The notes: generated by a model not told the origin, from the sequence alone. DNA of 64,000 nt from Pannonibacter carbonis (GCF_003012935.1 NZ_PUDR01000002.1:395745-459744); one strand, 5' to 3'. Positions 16,149-26,045 are shown, numbered from the stretch's first letter. A program made the numbers and translations.

Positions 16149-16811
16149 ATGCGCATTCTGATTGTCGAGGACGACAAGGACCTGAACCGCCAGCTCAACG
16201 ACGCACTGACACAAGCAGGCTATGTCGTTGACCGGACCTATGACGGTGAGGAGGGGCATTTCCTCGGCGACACCGAGCCCTATGACGCAGTCGTGCTGGA
16301 TCTCGGCCTGCCGAAGCTCGACGGGTTGTCAGTGCTGGAGAAATGGCGGCGCGCCGGACGCGTGATGCCGGTGCTGATCCTCACCGCACGTGACCGCTGG
16401 TCCGACAAGGTGGCCGGCATCGATGCCGGCGCTGATGACTATGTCGCCAAGCCCTTCCACATGGAAGAAGTTCTGGCGCGGGTTCGCGCGCTGGTGCGGC
16501 GGGCGGCCGGGCATGCCTCGAACGAAATCGAATGCGGTGAACTGCGTCTGGATCTGCGCGCAGGCCGGGTAACGGTTGCCGGGATGCAGGTTAAGCTGAC
16601 GTCGCATGAATACCGTTTGCTGGCTTATCTGATGCATCACCGGGGCAAGGTGATCTCGCGGACCGAACTGGTCGAACATCTGTATGATCAGGATTTCGAC
16701 CGTGATTCCAATACGGTCGAGGTGTTCGTGGGGCGTTTGCGCAAGAAGCTGGGCGGCGACTATATCGAGACAGTGCGCGGCCTCGGTTACCGGATCGGGG
16801 AGCCGACGTGA
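16149..16811 (+). CDS. feuP: OmpR-type response regulator, FeuP-like
   Basis: 220 residues. Receiver domain (1-115) with the acidic pocket ILIVEDDKDLN, phospho-acceptor Asp in AVVLDLGLPKLDG and the Lys in YVAKPF; DNA-binding winged helix (about 128-218) with LTSHEYRLLAYLMHHRG and VRGLGYRIG. The stretch EEGHFLGDTEPYDAVVLD is characteristic of rhizobial FeuP, the osmosensory regulator needed for cyclic glucan export. Its stop overlaps the kinase start (GTGA), so both are translated together. Confidence 0.85.
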   Translation: MRILIVEDDKDLNRQLNDALTQAGYVVDRTYDGEEGHFLGDTEPYDAVVLDLGLPKLDGLSVLEKWRRAGRVMPVLILTARDRWSDKVAGIDAGADDYVAKPFHMEEVLARVRALVRRAAGHASNEIECGELRLDLRAGRVTVAGMQVKLTSHEYRLLAYLMHHRGKVISRTELVEHLYDQDFDRDSNTVEVFVGRLRKKLGGDYIETVRGLGYRIGEPT

Positions 16812-18190
16812 GCGCCGCAAACCGGCCAGCCCGTCGCCGGTCGCTGGCGGCGCGGCTCGTTCTGGTCGCGTCACTTTGGTCTGTCGCGGCACTGGCGGTC
16901 GCCGGCTTTATTCTGGTGGAACTGTTTCGCGATACGGTGGAGCGTGGTCTCGACAGTCAGCTGGAAGTCTACCAGAAGGCCATCATCGGGGCGATGGCGC
17001 CAAGCGATGGCAAGACCATCAACCGGCCGGAAAATCTGGGCGAGCCGCGCTTCTCCCTGCCGCTGTCTGGTTGGTACTGGACTATCGCGGACTGGCCGGA
17101 GTGGAAGCTGGTATATGCGTCCGGGAGCTTGGTTGGTGATCCGCTGCTGGTCCCGCCGCTCGCGTTCGGGCAGCGCACAGGCGGCGGCTTTGCGACCGGT
17201 CCCGGCGGCGAAGAATTACGGGTTTCCCAGCGGATCATCAGCTTTGATGGCGAGTCCTACCTGATTGCCGTCGGCGGCAAGACCGAGGGCCTGCGCAAGG
17301 ATCTGGCCGCCTTCACCGAGCAGGTGGTGCTGACCCTTTCGGTGTTCGGCATTGGCCTGATTGCGGCAATCTTCGTGCAGGTGCGTTTCGGCTTGCTGCC
17401 GATCCGCCGGATGCAGCAGTCGCTCGCAGCTGTCCGGGATGGCGAGGCGGAGCAGATCGACGAGAATGTACCGCGCGAACTGGCTCCCCTCGCCATTGAA
17501 CTCAACGCCCTGATCCGCTCCAATGCGGAGATCGTGGAACGGGCCCGTACCCATGTCGGCAATCTGGCCCATGCCCTGAAGACCCCGCTCAGCGTCATCT
17601 CGAACGAGGCGAGTGTCAGTGGTGGTGATGCCTTTGCCCAGAAAGTGGCCGAACAGGCGCAACTGATGCGCACCCAGGTGGATCACCATCTGGAACGGGC
17701 GCGTCAGGCAGCGCAGCGGCGGGTCATCGGCGTGGCGACACCGGTCGAGCCGGCGCTGGCGCGGCTGATGCGGGCCATGTCCCGCATCCACGGCGATCGG
17801 GGGCTGACCTTCAGCGCCGAAATGGATCCGGCTGTCCGGTTCAGGGGCGAGCAGCAGGATCTGGAGGAACTGGCCGGAAACCTGATCGACAATGCTTGCA
17901 AATGGGCAAGGACGCGCGTCGACCTCAAGGTTGCCGTGATTGCGTCAGCTCCCGACGAGCGGGCCCTTCTGGAAATCCTTGTCGAAGATGATGGGCCGGG
18001 CCTGACCGAAGAGCAGCGGCGCGAGGCGGTCAAGCGCGGCAGGCGGCTGGACGAGAGCGTGCCGGGCACAGGCCTCGGCCTGTCGATTGTCGCCGATCTT
18101 GCCGCTCTCTATGGCGGCCGGTTCGAGCTGTCGGCTGCGGAAATCGGCGGACTGCGGGCACGTTTGGTCTTGCCGGCAGCCGTGGGATAA
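16808..18190 (+). CDS. feuQ: Membrane sensor histidine kinase, FeuQ-like
   Basis: 460 residues from a GTG overlapping the regulator stop. Order: transmembrane segment (about 20-42), periplasmic domain (about 43-170) with WYWTIADWPEWKLVYASGS, second transmembrane segment (about 171-195), HAMP, dimerisation box with phospho-acceptor His in GNLAHALKTPL, and HATPase with N-box NLIDNACKWA and GTGLGLSIV. The periplasmic domain is the expected contact for the FeuN-like protein. Known role of the family: signalling that controls envelope glucan export. Confidence 0.85.
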   Translation: MSAANRPARRRSLAARLVLVASLWSVAALAVAGFILVELFRDTVERGLDSQLEVYQKAIIGAMAPSDGKTINRPENLGEPRFSLPLSGWYWTIADWPEWKLVYASGSLVGDPLLVPPLAFGQRTGGGFATGPGGEELRVSQRIISFDGESYLIAVGGKTEGLRKDLAAFTEQVVLTLSVFGIGLIAAIFVQVRFGLLPIRRMQQSLAAVRDGEAEQIDENVPRELAPLAIELNALIRSNAEIVERARTHVGNLAHALKTPLSVISNEASVSGGDAFAQKVAEQAQLMRTQVDHHLERARQAAQRRVIGVATPVEPALARLMRAMSRIHGDRGLTFSAEMDPAVRFRGEQQDLEELAGNLIDNACKWARTRVDLKVAVIASAPDERALLEILVEDDGPGLTEEQRREAVKRGRRLDESVPGTGLGLSIVADLAALYGGRFELSAAEIGGLRARLVLPAAVG

Positions 18191-18211
18191 GTGCGAGACG
18201 GACGTGGGAAA

Positions 18212-18227
18212 TGTGACAGGGATCACG
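18212..18227. promoter_or_regulatory. CRP/FNR-type site candidate before the lipoprotein gene
   Basis: TGTGACAGGGATCACG follows the TGTGA-N6-TCAC(A/G) pattern, one mismatch from the CRP consensus. It lies 270 bases before the lipoprotein start, in the 291-base gap 18191-18481, which holds no gene. Weak on its own, but see the perfect site at 42794-42811. Confidence 0.45.
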
Positions 18228-18481
18228 ACAGTGCGCATTGCATTGCGGTATCGTCACATCAAGTGATTGGCCAAAGTGTTGCTGTTGCTTGAGGAAAGCA
18301 CGACAAGAAGGGATGCTGTTTTGGATATTGCCTGCAGCCGGGCAACGAAACGGCCCAGTTCGGCCATAAAGTGAGACTAAATTTACCAAGGTGATGAAGC
18401 ATGGTTCTCTGGTCGGCGCCACGGCGCCAATCGGGAGAACCTGGGTGTCAGACCAGTATGCGCCCGGCGATGGAGTGCCAG

Positions 18482-18934
18482 ATGCGGTGGATGGGAATAA
18501 CGATGGTGCTGGCCGTTTCGGTCGGGCTGTCCGCATGCGGTTCGGTGGGCGACACTGGCGGCAGCGGGGCCGGGCTCTGGGGCACCGCGTTCGGTCAATC
18601 CGAGAAATCCCTGGCCGAAGCTGAAGCCAATGCCGCCATCAACCAGTTGCTGGACGGCACCCCGCAGCTCGGGCTTGAGACCAGTGATCGCAAAGTTGCC
18701 GCCGAAGCCCAGAAGCAGGCGCTGGCCACTCCCGGCTCGGGCGGGACCGTACGATGGGACAATCCGCGCACAGGTCGCGCCGGTGAGGTGCGCCTCGGGC
18801 CCCGCTATCAGGTCAACAAGACCGAATGCCGTGCGCTCACCCATTCGGTGACCTCGAAGGACACGCCGGTTCCAGTGGTCGCGCGCTCAACAACCTGCGC
18901 TGATGACAAGGGGATCTGGCGTCCGATCAGCTGA
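18482..18934 (+). CDS. Outer-membrane lipoprotein, 17-kDa surface antigen-like (RT0821/Lpp0805 type)
   Basis: 150 residues from ATG 18482 with GGAG at normal spacing. A lipoprotein signal is clear: MRWMGITMVLAVSVGLSAC, lipid-modified Cys at residue 19. After a Gly-rich stretch comes the surface-antigen-like core, with TVRWDNPRTGRAGEVRLG and a cysteine pair in NKTECRAL and ARSTTCADDKGIW. Such proteins are structural components of the envelope; no enzymatic role is known. A strong terminator follows, so it is a single-gene unit. Confidence 0.82.
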   Translation: MRWMGITMVLAVSVGLSACGSVGDTGGSGAGLWGTAFGQSEKSLAEAEANAAINQLLDGTPQLGLETSDRKVAAEAQKQALATPGSGGTVRWDNPRTGRAGEVRLGPRYQVNKTECRALTHSVTSKDTPVPVVARSTTCADDKGIWRPIS

Positions 18935-18963
18935 TGGAGACGGCTTCAGGTCTGCAAGACAGC

Positions 18964-18992
18964 AAGGCGCGCCGGGTCGGTGCGCCTTTTTT
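18964..18992 (+). terminator. Intrinsic terminator after the lipoprotein gene
   Basis: Stem AAGGCGC / GCGCCTT (18964-18970 with 18982-18988) around an 11-base loop, then a T-run ending at about 18992. Classical rho-independent layout 30 bases after the stop. Confidence 0.85.
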
Positions 18993-19052
18993 GTCATCGG
19001 CAATCGTTAAAATGTGACGGACTGGGGCAAGTGTCTGGAAAGAATTGCTTAA

Positions 19053-19075
19053 GTTCCTGAATGTTAGACAGGAAC
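19053..19075. promoter_or_regulatory. Inverted repeat before the 478-aa gene, operator candidate
   Basis: GTTCCTG (19053-19059) and CAGGAAC (19069-19075) are exact reverse complements nine bases apart, ending 29 bases before the ATG at 19104. Position fits a repressor operator or a leader hairpin. Confidence 0.45.
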
Positions 19076-19103
19076 ATACCTGCCACGGCAGACCCAAGCA
19101 AAG

Positions 19104-20540
19104 ATGACAGACCAAGCGCTCCTGACCGACAAGATCCAGTCCTACCTGATGGCCCTTTCGCCAAGGGCTGTCGGCACGCTGGTCCGAGGTCTCGAACGGG
19201 CACGTCAGTCTGGCAAGGGCGATCCGCATGTGGAGTTGATCCTGGCGGCATCCGCAGCCCTGCTGCGCGGCGAGGCGCTCGACCGGAGTGCGCCGCGTGA
19301 CGATCGACCGCTGCCGACCGCGACGCGCCGCGGGCATCTGGAGCGCCTGTTTTTCTCGCCGCTCGATACATTCCTGGTCAATGAACATCTGCCACGCAAG
19401 CAGGAAGGGCGCGTCTACCGGCCCTATCTGAACGAAATCTGGCAGTGGTTGGAGCGGGATCTCCTGCCGGCAGAGATCCGTCAGGCAAGACAGGACCTCC
19501 AAGAACCGCACTCTGATGATGACAAGGCCCATGAGCGCGTTGCGGCGCTGCGCAAGATGGCGACGCAGGCCCTTGCCGAAGCCATGGCACGGGCCAACGA
19601 TTCGGATCGCGAACGGCGGCGGCTCAGCATGGTCCTGGGCGGAGACCGTGCCTTTGCCGACCTGCAGGACGTCACGAAGCTGTTTCTTGCCGAACCCTGG
19701 CTGACACGGTTTCTCGACCGCATGCCGACGAGCTTGACCGAACGTCGGTTGAAGCAGGACACTGATGTCCTGACCCTGGTCGAGGCCCATGCCCGCAAGC
19801 ATCCCGACTATATTGCGATGCTGGCCGCGACCGTGCTGGACCGGGCGGACGCGCCCTGGAGCCTGGGCACCTTTGCGACCCGTCTGGCCGGGACAAACAA
19901 GGCACGTGATCTCAGCCGCAGCCCGTTTGCCCCCTTCATGGATGTTGTCATCTCGGAAGCCGAGCGCCTGAGCATCCTGGCCCGCAGCCAGCGGGACAAT
20001 CCGGATCCGGTCGCGTTTTCGGAGGCTGTGTCAGGCTATGCCAACCTGATGCGCGGCCTTGAGTTCGACATGGACCTGAGCGGGGCCGATGCCTGGCGAG
20101 GCCGACTTTCCGAGACCCGCCGCGAGATGTCACAGATCGTGACCAGCGAGTTGCAGACCGCAAGCGGAGCGGTCCGCCGGGCCCTGGCAGTGCCGAAGGT
20201 TGACCGGGATGGGCGCTGGAAAGCCGATAGCCATGCCCTGGATGATGCTGTGCGGACCTTGAGAGTGCTGGCCATGGCGCGAGGGACCGCAGAAACTCTG
20301 GCCATCAACGACGTCAGCAAGCGGACCCGGCAGACGGTCGAGCAGACACTTGAGATCATCACCAGGTCGCTTCTGTCTGACTTTGCCAAGCAAAAAGGCG
20401 CATCGCGCGCGGCGCATCTGTCCGCAATCGACGCGGCGATCCTTTTGTCCGAGGTCTATTTCGGGCCGGACTACGCCGGACAACTCCGTCGCAGCCGGCA
20501 GTCCGCCCTTGCTGCGGTCGAAGCAAGCAGCGCGGCCTGA
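19104..20540 (+). CDS. Conserved-looking hypothetical protein of 478 residues, helical
   Basis: I do not recognise this family. The protein is predicted mostly helical and strongly charged, with no signal peptide and no clear membrane segment. Repeated helical pairs occur throughout, for example VELILAASAALLRGEALD, LEIITRSLLSDFAKQKG and LSAIDAAILLSEVYFG. Codon use and composition match neighbours, and there is an intact start and stop, so it is a resident gene. It lies alone between the lipoprotein and the ccm operon, 87 bases before ccmI. A cytoplasmic scaffold or regulatory role is possible, but not shown. Confidence 0.85.
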   Translation: MTDQALLTDKIQSYLMALSPRAVGTLVRGLERARQSGKGDPHVELILAASAALLRGEALDRSAPRDDRPLPTATRRGHLERLFFSPLDTFLVNEHLPRKQEGRVYRPYLNEIWQWLERDLLPAEIRQARQDLQEPHSDDDKAHERVAALRKMATQALAEAMARANDSDRERRRLSMVLGGDRAFADLQDVTKLFLAEPWLTRFLDRMPTSLTERRLKQDTDVLTLVEAHARKHPDYIAMLAATVLDRADAPWSLGTFATRLAGTNKARDLSRSPFAPFMDVVISEAERLSILARSQRDNPDPVAFSEAVSGYANLMRGLEFDMDLSGADAWRGRLSETRREMSQIVTSELQTASGAVRRALAVPKVDRDGRWKADSHALDDAVRTLRVLAMARGTAETLAINDVSKRTRQTVEQTLEIITRSLLSDFAKQKGASRAAHLSAIDAAILLSEVYFGPDYAGQLRRSRQSALAAVEASSAA

Positions 20541-20627
20541 CCGGGCAATGTCGTAAATTCACGCGCGACCCAAGGTCACACACTTGGCAGTGGTCAGGGT
20601 GGGGTCTCCCACCTTATATGTCATTCC

Positions 20628-21764
20628 ATGACACTCTGGATCCTGTTCGCCCTGATGACCGGCCTTGCGGCCCTCTCCATTCTCGTCCCGCTGCGCCGTG
20701 GCGGTGACCCGCTGACAGCGGCCTCTGCCAACCGGGCGGCTGATGAGGCCGTCTACATGGCACAACTCGACGAGATTGACCGTGATCTTCAGCGGGGGCT
20801 TGTGGATGCGGCGCAAGCCGACGCAGCCCGAACCGAAATCGCGCGACGTCTTCTGGCCGCACACCGGCAGAACAAGGGCGAGACCAGAACGGTCGGGACG
20901 CGAGCTGCTAAATTCGTACAACTCTTGGCATCGCTGCTGCTGCCGGCGGCAGCTCTGGGGCTGTATCTTTGGCTCGGATCGCCGCATCAGCCCGACCAGC
21001 CACTGGAGGCCCGTCTTCAGTCCGATCCGCAAGGCCAGCCGGTCGATGTGCTGGTCGCCCGCGTCGAGCGGCATCTTGCTGCCAATCCGCAGGATGGTCA
21101 GGGCTGGGAGGTTTTGGCCCCGGTGTACATGAGCCTTGGCAGACCCCAGGATGCGGCGCAGGCCTATGCCAATGCCATCCGCCTCAACGGGGCGAGTGAA
21201 CCGCGCGAATCGAGTTACGGCGAAGCACTTGTCGTTGCTGCCGAAGGGCTTGTGACAGCAGAGGCACGCGCGGCGTTTGACCGGGCAGTGAAACTAGACC
21301 CGGCGGCGCCCAAGCCCAGGTTCTTCCTCGCCCTCGCTCTCGGACAAGAAGGCAAGCGTGAGGAAGCTATCGCTGCCTGGAGGAGCTTGCTGGAGGGTGC
21401 AGACCCGCGCGCAATCTGGGTGCCTGCTGCCGAGCAGGAACTGGCGCAACTCGAAGGCAGGCTGCCCGCGAGCCTGCAGCCACCCCGTGGTCCGGCTGCT
21501 GCAGATGTCGAGGCGGCGGCCGCCCTGAGTGAGGGTGACCGGAACGACATGATCCGGTCCATGGTCGACGGACTGAAGACCCGGCTTGAGACAGAGGGCG
21601 GTTCGGCGGAAGACTGGCTTCGGCTGATCCGGGCACAGGCAGTGATGGGGGACAAGGACGCCGCCCGGGCAAGTGCCGCGGGCGCGCGGGAGGCGCTGCA
21701 GGATGACGCTGCTGCGCTCGATGCCTTAAACAGGGCTGAGGCTGACAATGGTCTCGGCTCGTAG
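20628..21764 (+). CDS. ccmI: Cytochrome c maturation protein CcmI (CycH)
   Basis: 378 residues. N-terminal transmembrane helix (about 3-20, WILFALMTGLAALSILV), cytoplasmic loop with a leucine-zipper-like part (YMAQLDEIDRDLQRGL), second transmembrane helix (about 98-116), then a periplasmic TPR region (about 140-290; GWEVLAPVYMSLGRPQDAAQ). CcmI holds apocytochrome c and passes it to CcmF/CcmH for haem attachment. First gene of the ccmI-ccmE-ccmF-ccmH operon, the usual rhizobial order. Confidence 0.94.
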   Translation: MTLWILFALMTGLAALSILVPLRRGGDPLTAASANRAADEAVYMAQLDEIDRDLQRGLVDAAQADAARTEIARRLLAAHRQNKGETRTVGTRAAKFVQLLASLLLPAAALGLYLWLGSPHQPDQPLEARLQSDPQGQPVDVLVARVERHLAANPQDGQGWEVLAPVYMSLGRPQDAAQAYANAIRLNGASEPRESSYGEALVVAAEGLVTAEARAAFDRAVKLDPAAPKPRFFLALALGQEGKREEAIAAWRSLLEGADPRAIWVPAAEQELAQLEGRLPASLQPPRGPAAADVEAAAALSEGDRNDMIRSMVDGLKTRLETEGGSAEDWLRLIRAQAVMGDKDAARASAAGAREALQDDAAALDALNRAEADNGLGS

Positions 21765-21839
21765 GCCGGACCTGAGATAACAACTGAGACGGTGGCCAAT
21801 GCCGGCCGCCGGTCACGCAAGAGGGATGCGGGACGCGAC

Positions 21840-22289
21840 ATGACACGAAAGCAACGCCGGCTGACGCTGATCGGGGCCGCTGCCGTGGTACTGGCCTCGG
21901 CAGCAGGCCTGATCCTCTACGCGCTCAATGATCAGATCGTCTTTTTCCAGACGCCGACCGATGTGGTCGCCAAGCAGATCCCGTCCGGCCAGCGCATTCG
22001 CCTCGGCGGCCTGGTGGAAGAGGGGTCAATCGAGCGGTCCGAGGATGCAAAGGTCAGTTTCCGGGTGACGGATACGGCGAATACGGTGCCCGTCACCTAT
22101 GTCGGTATCCTTCCCGACCTGTTCCGCGAGGGGCAGGGCGTGGTGACTGAAGGCATTGTCGGTCCTGACGGGATCTTTCGGGCCGATAGTGTGCTCGCCA
22201 AGCATGACGAGAACTATGTGCCCAAGGAAGTCGCGGACGCGCTGAAGGCGCAAGGCGTCTGGAAGGGTGACGACACCACAGCCCAGTGA
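21840..22289 (+). CDS. ccmE: Cytochrome c maturation haem chaperone CcmE (CycJ)
   Basis: 149 residues from ATG 21840 ([10 protein letters not shown] is the family start; a GTG at 21792 would add 16). One transmembrane anchor (about 9-29), then a periplasmic OB-fold with [11 protein letters not shown] and [11 protein letters not shown]. The haem-binding site is intact: His122 in [12 protein letters not shown] with Tyr126. CcmE carries haem covalently from CcmC to CcmF. Second gene of the operon. Confidence 0.96.
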   Translation: MTRKQRRLTLIGAAAVVLASAAGLILYALNDQIVFFQTPTDVVAKQIPSGQRIRLGGLVEEGSIERSEDAKVSFRVTDTANTVPVTYVGILPDLFREGQGVVTEGIVGPDGIFRADSVLAKHDENYVPKEVADALKAQGVWKGDDTTAQ

Positions 22290-22424
22290 GCCCGGACGTT
22301 TTGCAGCTCTAAGGGCAGCGAAGCGACTTGGCCTGCATTCTTCTTGCGCCTTGCGGCAGAAGGCGCCGCTCCACAAGGGGCAAATGCGCGTTATAACCGG
22401 ACAAAACCACCGGACGAGGGACCG

Positions 22425-24410
22425 ATGATCGTAGAGACAGGACATTTCGCGCTGGTGCTGGCCTTCGTGCTGGCGCTGATCCAGTCCGTAGTTCCGGTCT
22501 GGGGCGCTGTCACGGACGACAGGCGGCTGATGCAGACGGCCGCACCGGTCGCCAATGTTCTGTTTGTGCTGGTCACCTTGTCCTTCGCAGCCTTGACCTG
22601 GGCTTATCTTGCCTCCGACTTTTCGGTGGTGAATGTCTGGGAGAACTCACACTCGGCCAAGCCGCTGATTTTCAAGATCTCGGGGGTCTGGGGAAACCAC
22701 GAAGGCTCGATGCTGCTGTGGGTGCTGATTCTGGTGATGTTCGGCAGTCTTGTGGCGCTGTTCAGCGGGAACGTGCCGGCGCAACTCAGGGCGGCTGTCC
22801 TGGGTGTGCAAGGCTGGATCACGGCTGCCTTTCTCCTGTTCGTTCTGGCAACGTCCAATCCCTTCGAGCGGATCGTGAATGCTCCGATCGAGGGCAATGA
22901 CCTTAATCCCCTGCTGCAGGACATCGGCCTCGCGATCCATCCGCCGCTGCTGTATCTCGGATATGTCGGCTTCTCGATAACGTTCTCCTTCGCCGTCGCG
23001 GCCCTGATCCTCGGCCGTATCGACGCTGCCTGGGCGCGCTGGGTACGTCCCTGGGCCCTGCTGGCCTGGGTGTTCCTGACCCTCGGAATCTCGATGGGCT
23101 CCTACTGGGCCTATTATGAACTCGGCTGGGGCGGCTGGTGGTTCTGGGATCCGGTCGAGAACGCCTCGTTCATGCCCTGGCTCGCCGGAACAGCCCTGCT
23201 GCACTCCGCCATCGTGATGGAGAAGCGCGAGGCGCTGAAGGTCTGGACAGTCCTTCTGGCTATTTTCACCTTCTCACTGTCGTTGCTCGGCACGTTCCTG
23301 GTGCGCTCGGGCGTCTTGACGAGCGTTCATGCCTTTGCGGTCGACCCGGAGCGGGGGCTGTTCATTCTCGTCATCCTCTGCATCTTCATTGGCGGATCCT
23401 TCACGCTTTACGCCTGGCGGGCACCTTTGTTGAAACAGGGGGGGCTGTTCGCCCCAATCAGCCGCGAAGGGGCGCTGGTCCTCAACAACCTGTTCCTGAC
23501 GGCTGCGACGGTCTCCGTGCTGGTCGGCACTCTTTATCCGCTGGCCCTCGAAGCTGTGACTGGCGAGAAGATTTCGGTCGGCGCGCCGTTTTTCAACCTC
23601 ACCTTCGGGCCGTTGATGATCCCGTTGTTGCTCGCTGTGCCCTTCGGACCGCTGCTGGCCTGGAAGCGCGGCGATCTTCTGGCAGCGACACAACGGCTCT
23701 ATGCCGCCTTCGGCTTGGCCCTTGTAGCAGCGCTTGCCGTGTTCTGGCTCTGGGGCATGAAACAGGTTCTCGCACCGATCGGCGTTGGTCTTGCTGTCTG
23801 GATCATGGCGGGCTCGATTGCCGAACTGGTGACACGCACAAGGATCGGCGAGGTCGGTCTGTCGCGCGGGCTTTCCCGTCTTGTCGGGCTGCCACGCTCG
23901 GCCTTCGGAACAACGCTCGGGCATTTTGGTATCGGCGTGACGCTGCTCGGAATCGTTATGTCGAGTGCGTTCCAGACCGAACTCGTGCGCACCGTTCGTC
24001 CGGGGGACACGTTTGATGTGGCCGACTACCAACTGTCATTTTCAGGCCTTGCGCCGCGCCAGGGACCGAACTTCACCGAACAGGTCGGGCACTTCACAGT
24101 GCGTCAGGGCGGCACCGAGGTCGGTGTGCTTGATCCGTCGAAGCGGCTCTATCAGGCCCGCGGCATGCCAACCACCGAGGCGGCGATCCTGACCTTCGGG
24201 TTCTCGCAGCTCTACGTGTCGCTTGGCGAGACGCGGGCTGACGGTGCTGCCGACATCCGGGCCTACTACAAGCCGATGATCACGCTGATTTGGCTCGGGA
24301 CGCTGGTGATGTCCATTGGGGGGATCATCTCGATCACCGACCGCCGCTTGCGGGTTGGTGCGCCCAAGCCCGCCCGGGCGAAGATTGCCGGACTAAGCCC
24401 CGCCGAATGA
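22425..24410 (+). CDS. ccmF: Haem lyase subunit CcmF (CycK)
   Basis: 661 residues from ATG 22425 with GAGGGA upstream. A polytopic membrane protein of the haem handling family: [14 protein letters not shown], the tryptophan-rich WWD-type motif [20 protein letters not shown] (about residues 231-250), and a C-terminal periplasmic domain (about 530-615). The histidines in [10 protein letters not shown] and [10 protein letters not shown] are the expected haem ligands. It joins haem to apocytochrome with CcmH and CcmI. Its stop overlaps ccmH (ATGA). Confidence 0.96.
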   Translation: MIVETGHFALVLAFVLALIQSVVPVWGAVTDDRRLMQTAAPVANVLFVLVTLSFAALTWAYLASDFSVVNVWENSHSAKPLIFKISGVWGNHEGSMLLWVLILVMFGSLVALFSGNVPAQLRAAVLGVQGWITAAFLLFVLATSNPFERIVNAPIEGNDLNPLLQDIGLAIHPPLLYLGYVGFSITFSFAVAALILGRIDAAWARWVRPWALLAWVFLTLGISMGSYWAYYELGWGGWWFWDPVENASFMPWLAGTALLHSAIVMEKREALKVWTVLLAIFTFSLSLLGTFLVRSGVLTSVHAFAVDPERGLFILVILCIFIGGSFTLYAWRAPLLKQGGLFAPISREGALVLNNLFLTAATVSVLVGTLYPLALEAVTGEKISVGAPFFNLTFGPLMIPLLLAVPFGPLLAWKRGDLLAATQRLYAAFGLALVAALAVFWLWGMKQVLAPIGVGLAVWIMAGSIAELVTRTRIGEVGLSRGLSRLVGLPRSAFGTTLGHFGIGVTLLGIVMSSAFQTELVRTVRPGDTFDVADYQLSFSGLAPRQGPNFTEQVGHFTVRQGGTEVGVLDPSKRLYQARGMPTTEAAILTFGFSQLYVSLGETRADGAADIRAYYKPMITLIWLGTLVMSIGGIISITDRRLRVGAPKPARAKIAGLSPAE

Positions 24411-24925
24411 AGGACCCTGGCATGCCCCTCCTGGCCCGATTTGGCTTTCTGCTTCTGCTTCTGCCCGCGCTGCTGATGCCGGTTGCCTCGGCACAGGCAC
24501 TGGCACCCGACGAAGTGCTGCAGGATGCGGCACTGGAAAAGCGGGCGCGCGCGCTTTCGACAGAACTGCGCTGCATGGTCTGCCAGAACCAGTCGATCGA
24601 CGACAGCGATGCGCCTCTTGCCAAGGACCTCAGGGTTCTGGTGCGTGAACGGCTGGTTGCCGGTGACACGGATGCACAGGTGGTTGACTACCTGGTCTCG
24701 CGTTACGGCGAGTTTGTGCTGCTGAAGCCGCGGATGGCCTGGCACACGCTTGCGCTCTGGATTGCTGGTCCGCTGGCTCTGGTTGCGGGGCTCGCAACGG
24801 TCATCGTGGCCTTGCGGCGTCGGCGCGAGGGCGCAGCGGCGTTGGCTTCTTCAGGCGCTGGCCTGACTGCTGCGGAGAAAGCCGAACTGGATCGGATCCT
24901 CAACGCGGATGGTGCGAAGGACTAG
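24407..24925 (+). CDS. ccmH: Cytochrome c maturation thiol-redox protein CcmH (CycL)
   Basis: 172 residues from ATG 24407, which overlaps the ccmF stop; a start at 24422 is also in frame. Signal peptide (about 1-30), then the redox motif [11 protein letters not shown] with Cys56 and Cys59, and a C-terminal transmembrane helix (about 108-128). It reduces the haem-binding cysteines of apocytochrome c. Last gene of the ccm operon; the neighbouring gene converges 15 bases away. Confidence 0.95.
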   Translation: MKDPGMPLLARFGFLLLLLPALLMPVASAQALAPDEVLQDAALEKRARALSTELRCMVCQNQSIDDSDAPLAKDLRVLVRERLVAGDTDAQVVDYLVSRYGEFVLLKPRMAWHTLALWIAGPLALVAGLATVIVALRRRREGAAALASSGAGLTAAEKAELDRILNADGAKD

Positions 24926-24940
24926 CTGAGCGGGCTCTGA

Positions 24941-26017
24941 TCAGGCCGCCGTCGCCATCGTCGTCAGCCGCACCTTGATAAAGCGCATTGTCCGCTGTGC
25001 TTCGACGACTGAAAGGATACGAAATTCTCCAACCCATGTGTCGACAATGGCCGGGTTGGATTTAAGCTGACGTGCACGGGCCTTGCACAGGGCTCCGAAG
25101 GCTGTTTCGCCTATGTCCAGGGCGCGGCACAACACGGCAATTGCTTCGATATCCTGTCGGACCATGACATTGCGGACGAATTTTTCGTCGACGGTGCTCA
25201 ACTGGGCGAGCAGATATGACAGGTCATAGAGATCGTTGGCCAGGCTGTACTCGATGACAACCTGGTCAAGAGAGCGATGCCCGTCGCGGATGTCCTTGAG
25301 GGCGACCTTGGTGTTGAGCCGGGCCTTACGTCTTTCGATCTTGGAATCGTCGACCAACAGGCTGGCTTCCCGGAACAGGTCACGGGCGACACGTTCATTG
25401 TTTTCAAAAATGTGGCGCAGCTTGGCCTGCCGGTCTTCCGGCAGCATGGCCAGGAGTTTTTCGAAGTTGGCCTTGTTTAGGTCGTGACGCTCGGTGAGGG
25501 ACTCGCGCAAGGTGGTATCGGCTTCGGCCAGCTTGATCAGGAGGCGTCCGCCCCAGTCGGAAAGCTCGGCGCTTGTATTGGCTGCAACCGACCTGCGCAC
25601 CGGCTGTTCGCCGCGCTCAAGGAGGACGTCGGTCACGCGAGCCTGCAGGGCATCGCGTTTCGAGATTGCCAACAGATGATCCTGTCCCTTGGTTTTGGCC
25701 AGGGTGTAAAGGTCATCATCGGTCAAAACCGGAGAGTTTTCCAGAATCGGGGCCGCGACGATGGCCGTATCGTTGGCGAGCTTGAGTACCAGCTCGCGCG
25801 GTGTGGTCTCGATAGACCCGATCTGTTGTGACAGCATGCTTCGACCATCGACATCGACGACATCAAGCAGGTTCGTCAGCACGTCGTTGAAGAGCGCCAA
25901 CTCTTCATTCGTGTAGCGTTCAGCGCCATCGACAAAGAGCGTTGCAACGTGCCCCATCAGTTCACGTCGTTTGTCGCTGCTGCTTTCGCGCGCCAGATCG
26001 ACCAAAGATGCCAGCAT
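24941..26017 (-). CDS. DUF2336 family protein
   Basis: 358 residues from ATG 26017 (a TTG at 26035 would add six). All-helical, HEAT-like repeats in the first half (about 1-180, with LMGHVATLFVDGAERYTNEE and RELVLKLANDTAIVAAPIL), matching DUF2336, an alphaproteobacterial family of unknown function. No membrane segment or signal. It lies on the opposite strand between ccmH and degP. A palindrome about 30 bases upstream (26046-26058) may control it. Confidence 0.85.
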   Translation of the reverse strand: MLASLVDLARESSSDKRRELMGHVATLFVDGAERYTNEELALFNDVLTNLLDVVDVDGRSMLSQQIGSIETTPRELVLKLANDTAIVAAPILENSPVLTDDDLYTLAKTKGQDHLLAISKRDALQARVTDVLLERGEQPVRRSVAANTSAELSDWGGRLLIKLAEADTTLRESLTERHDLNKANFEKLLAMLPEDRQAKLRHIFENNERVARDLFREASLLVDDSKIERRKARLNTKVALKDIRDGHRSLDQVVIEYSLANDLYDLSYLLAQLSTVDEKFVRNVMVRQDIEAIAVLCRALDIGETAFGALCKARARQLKSNPAIVDTWVGEFRILSVVEAQRTMRFIKVRLTTMATAA

Positions 26018-26045
26018 GTCCGCCCCAAGTATCAAGTTCGAAACT

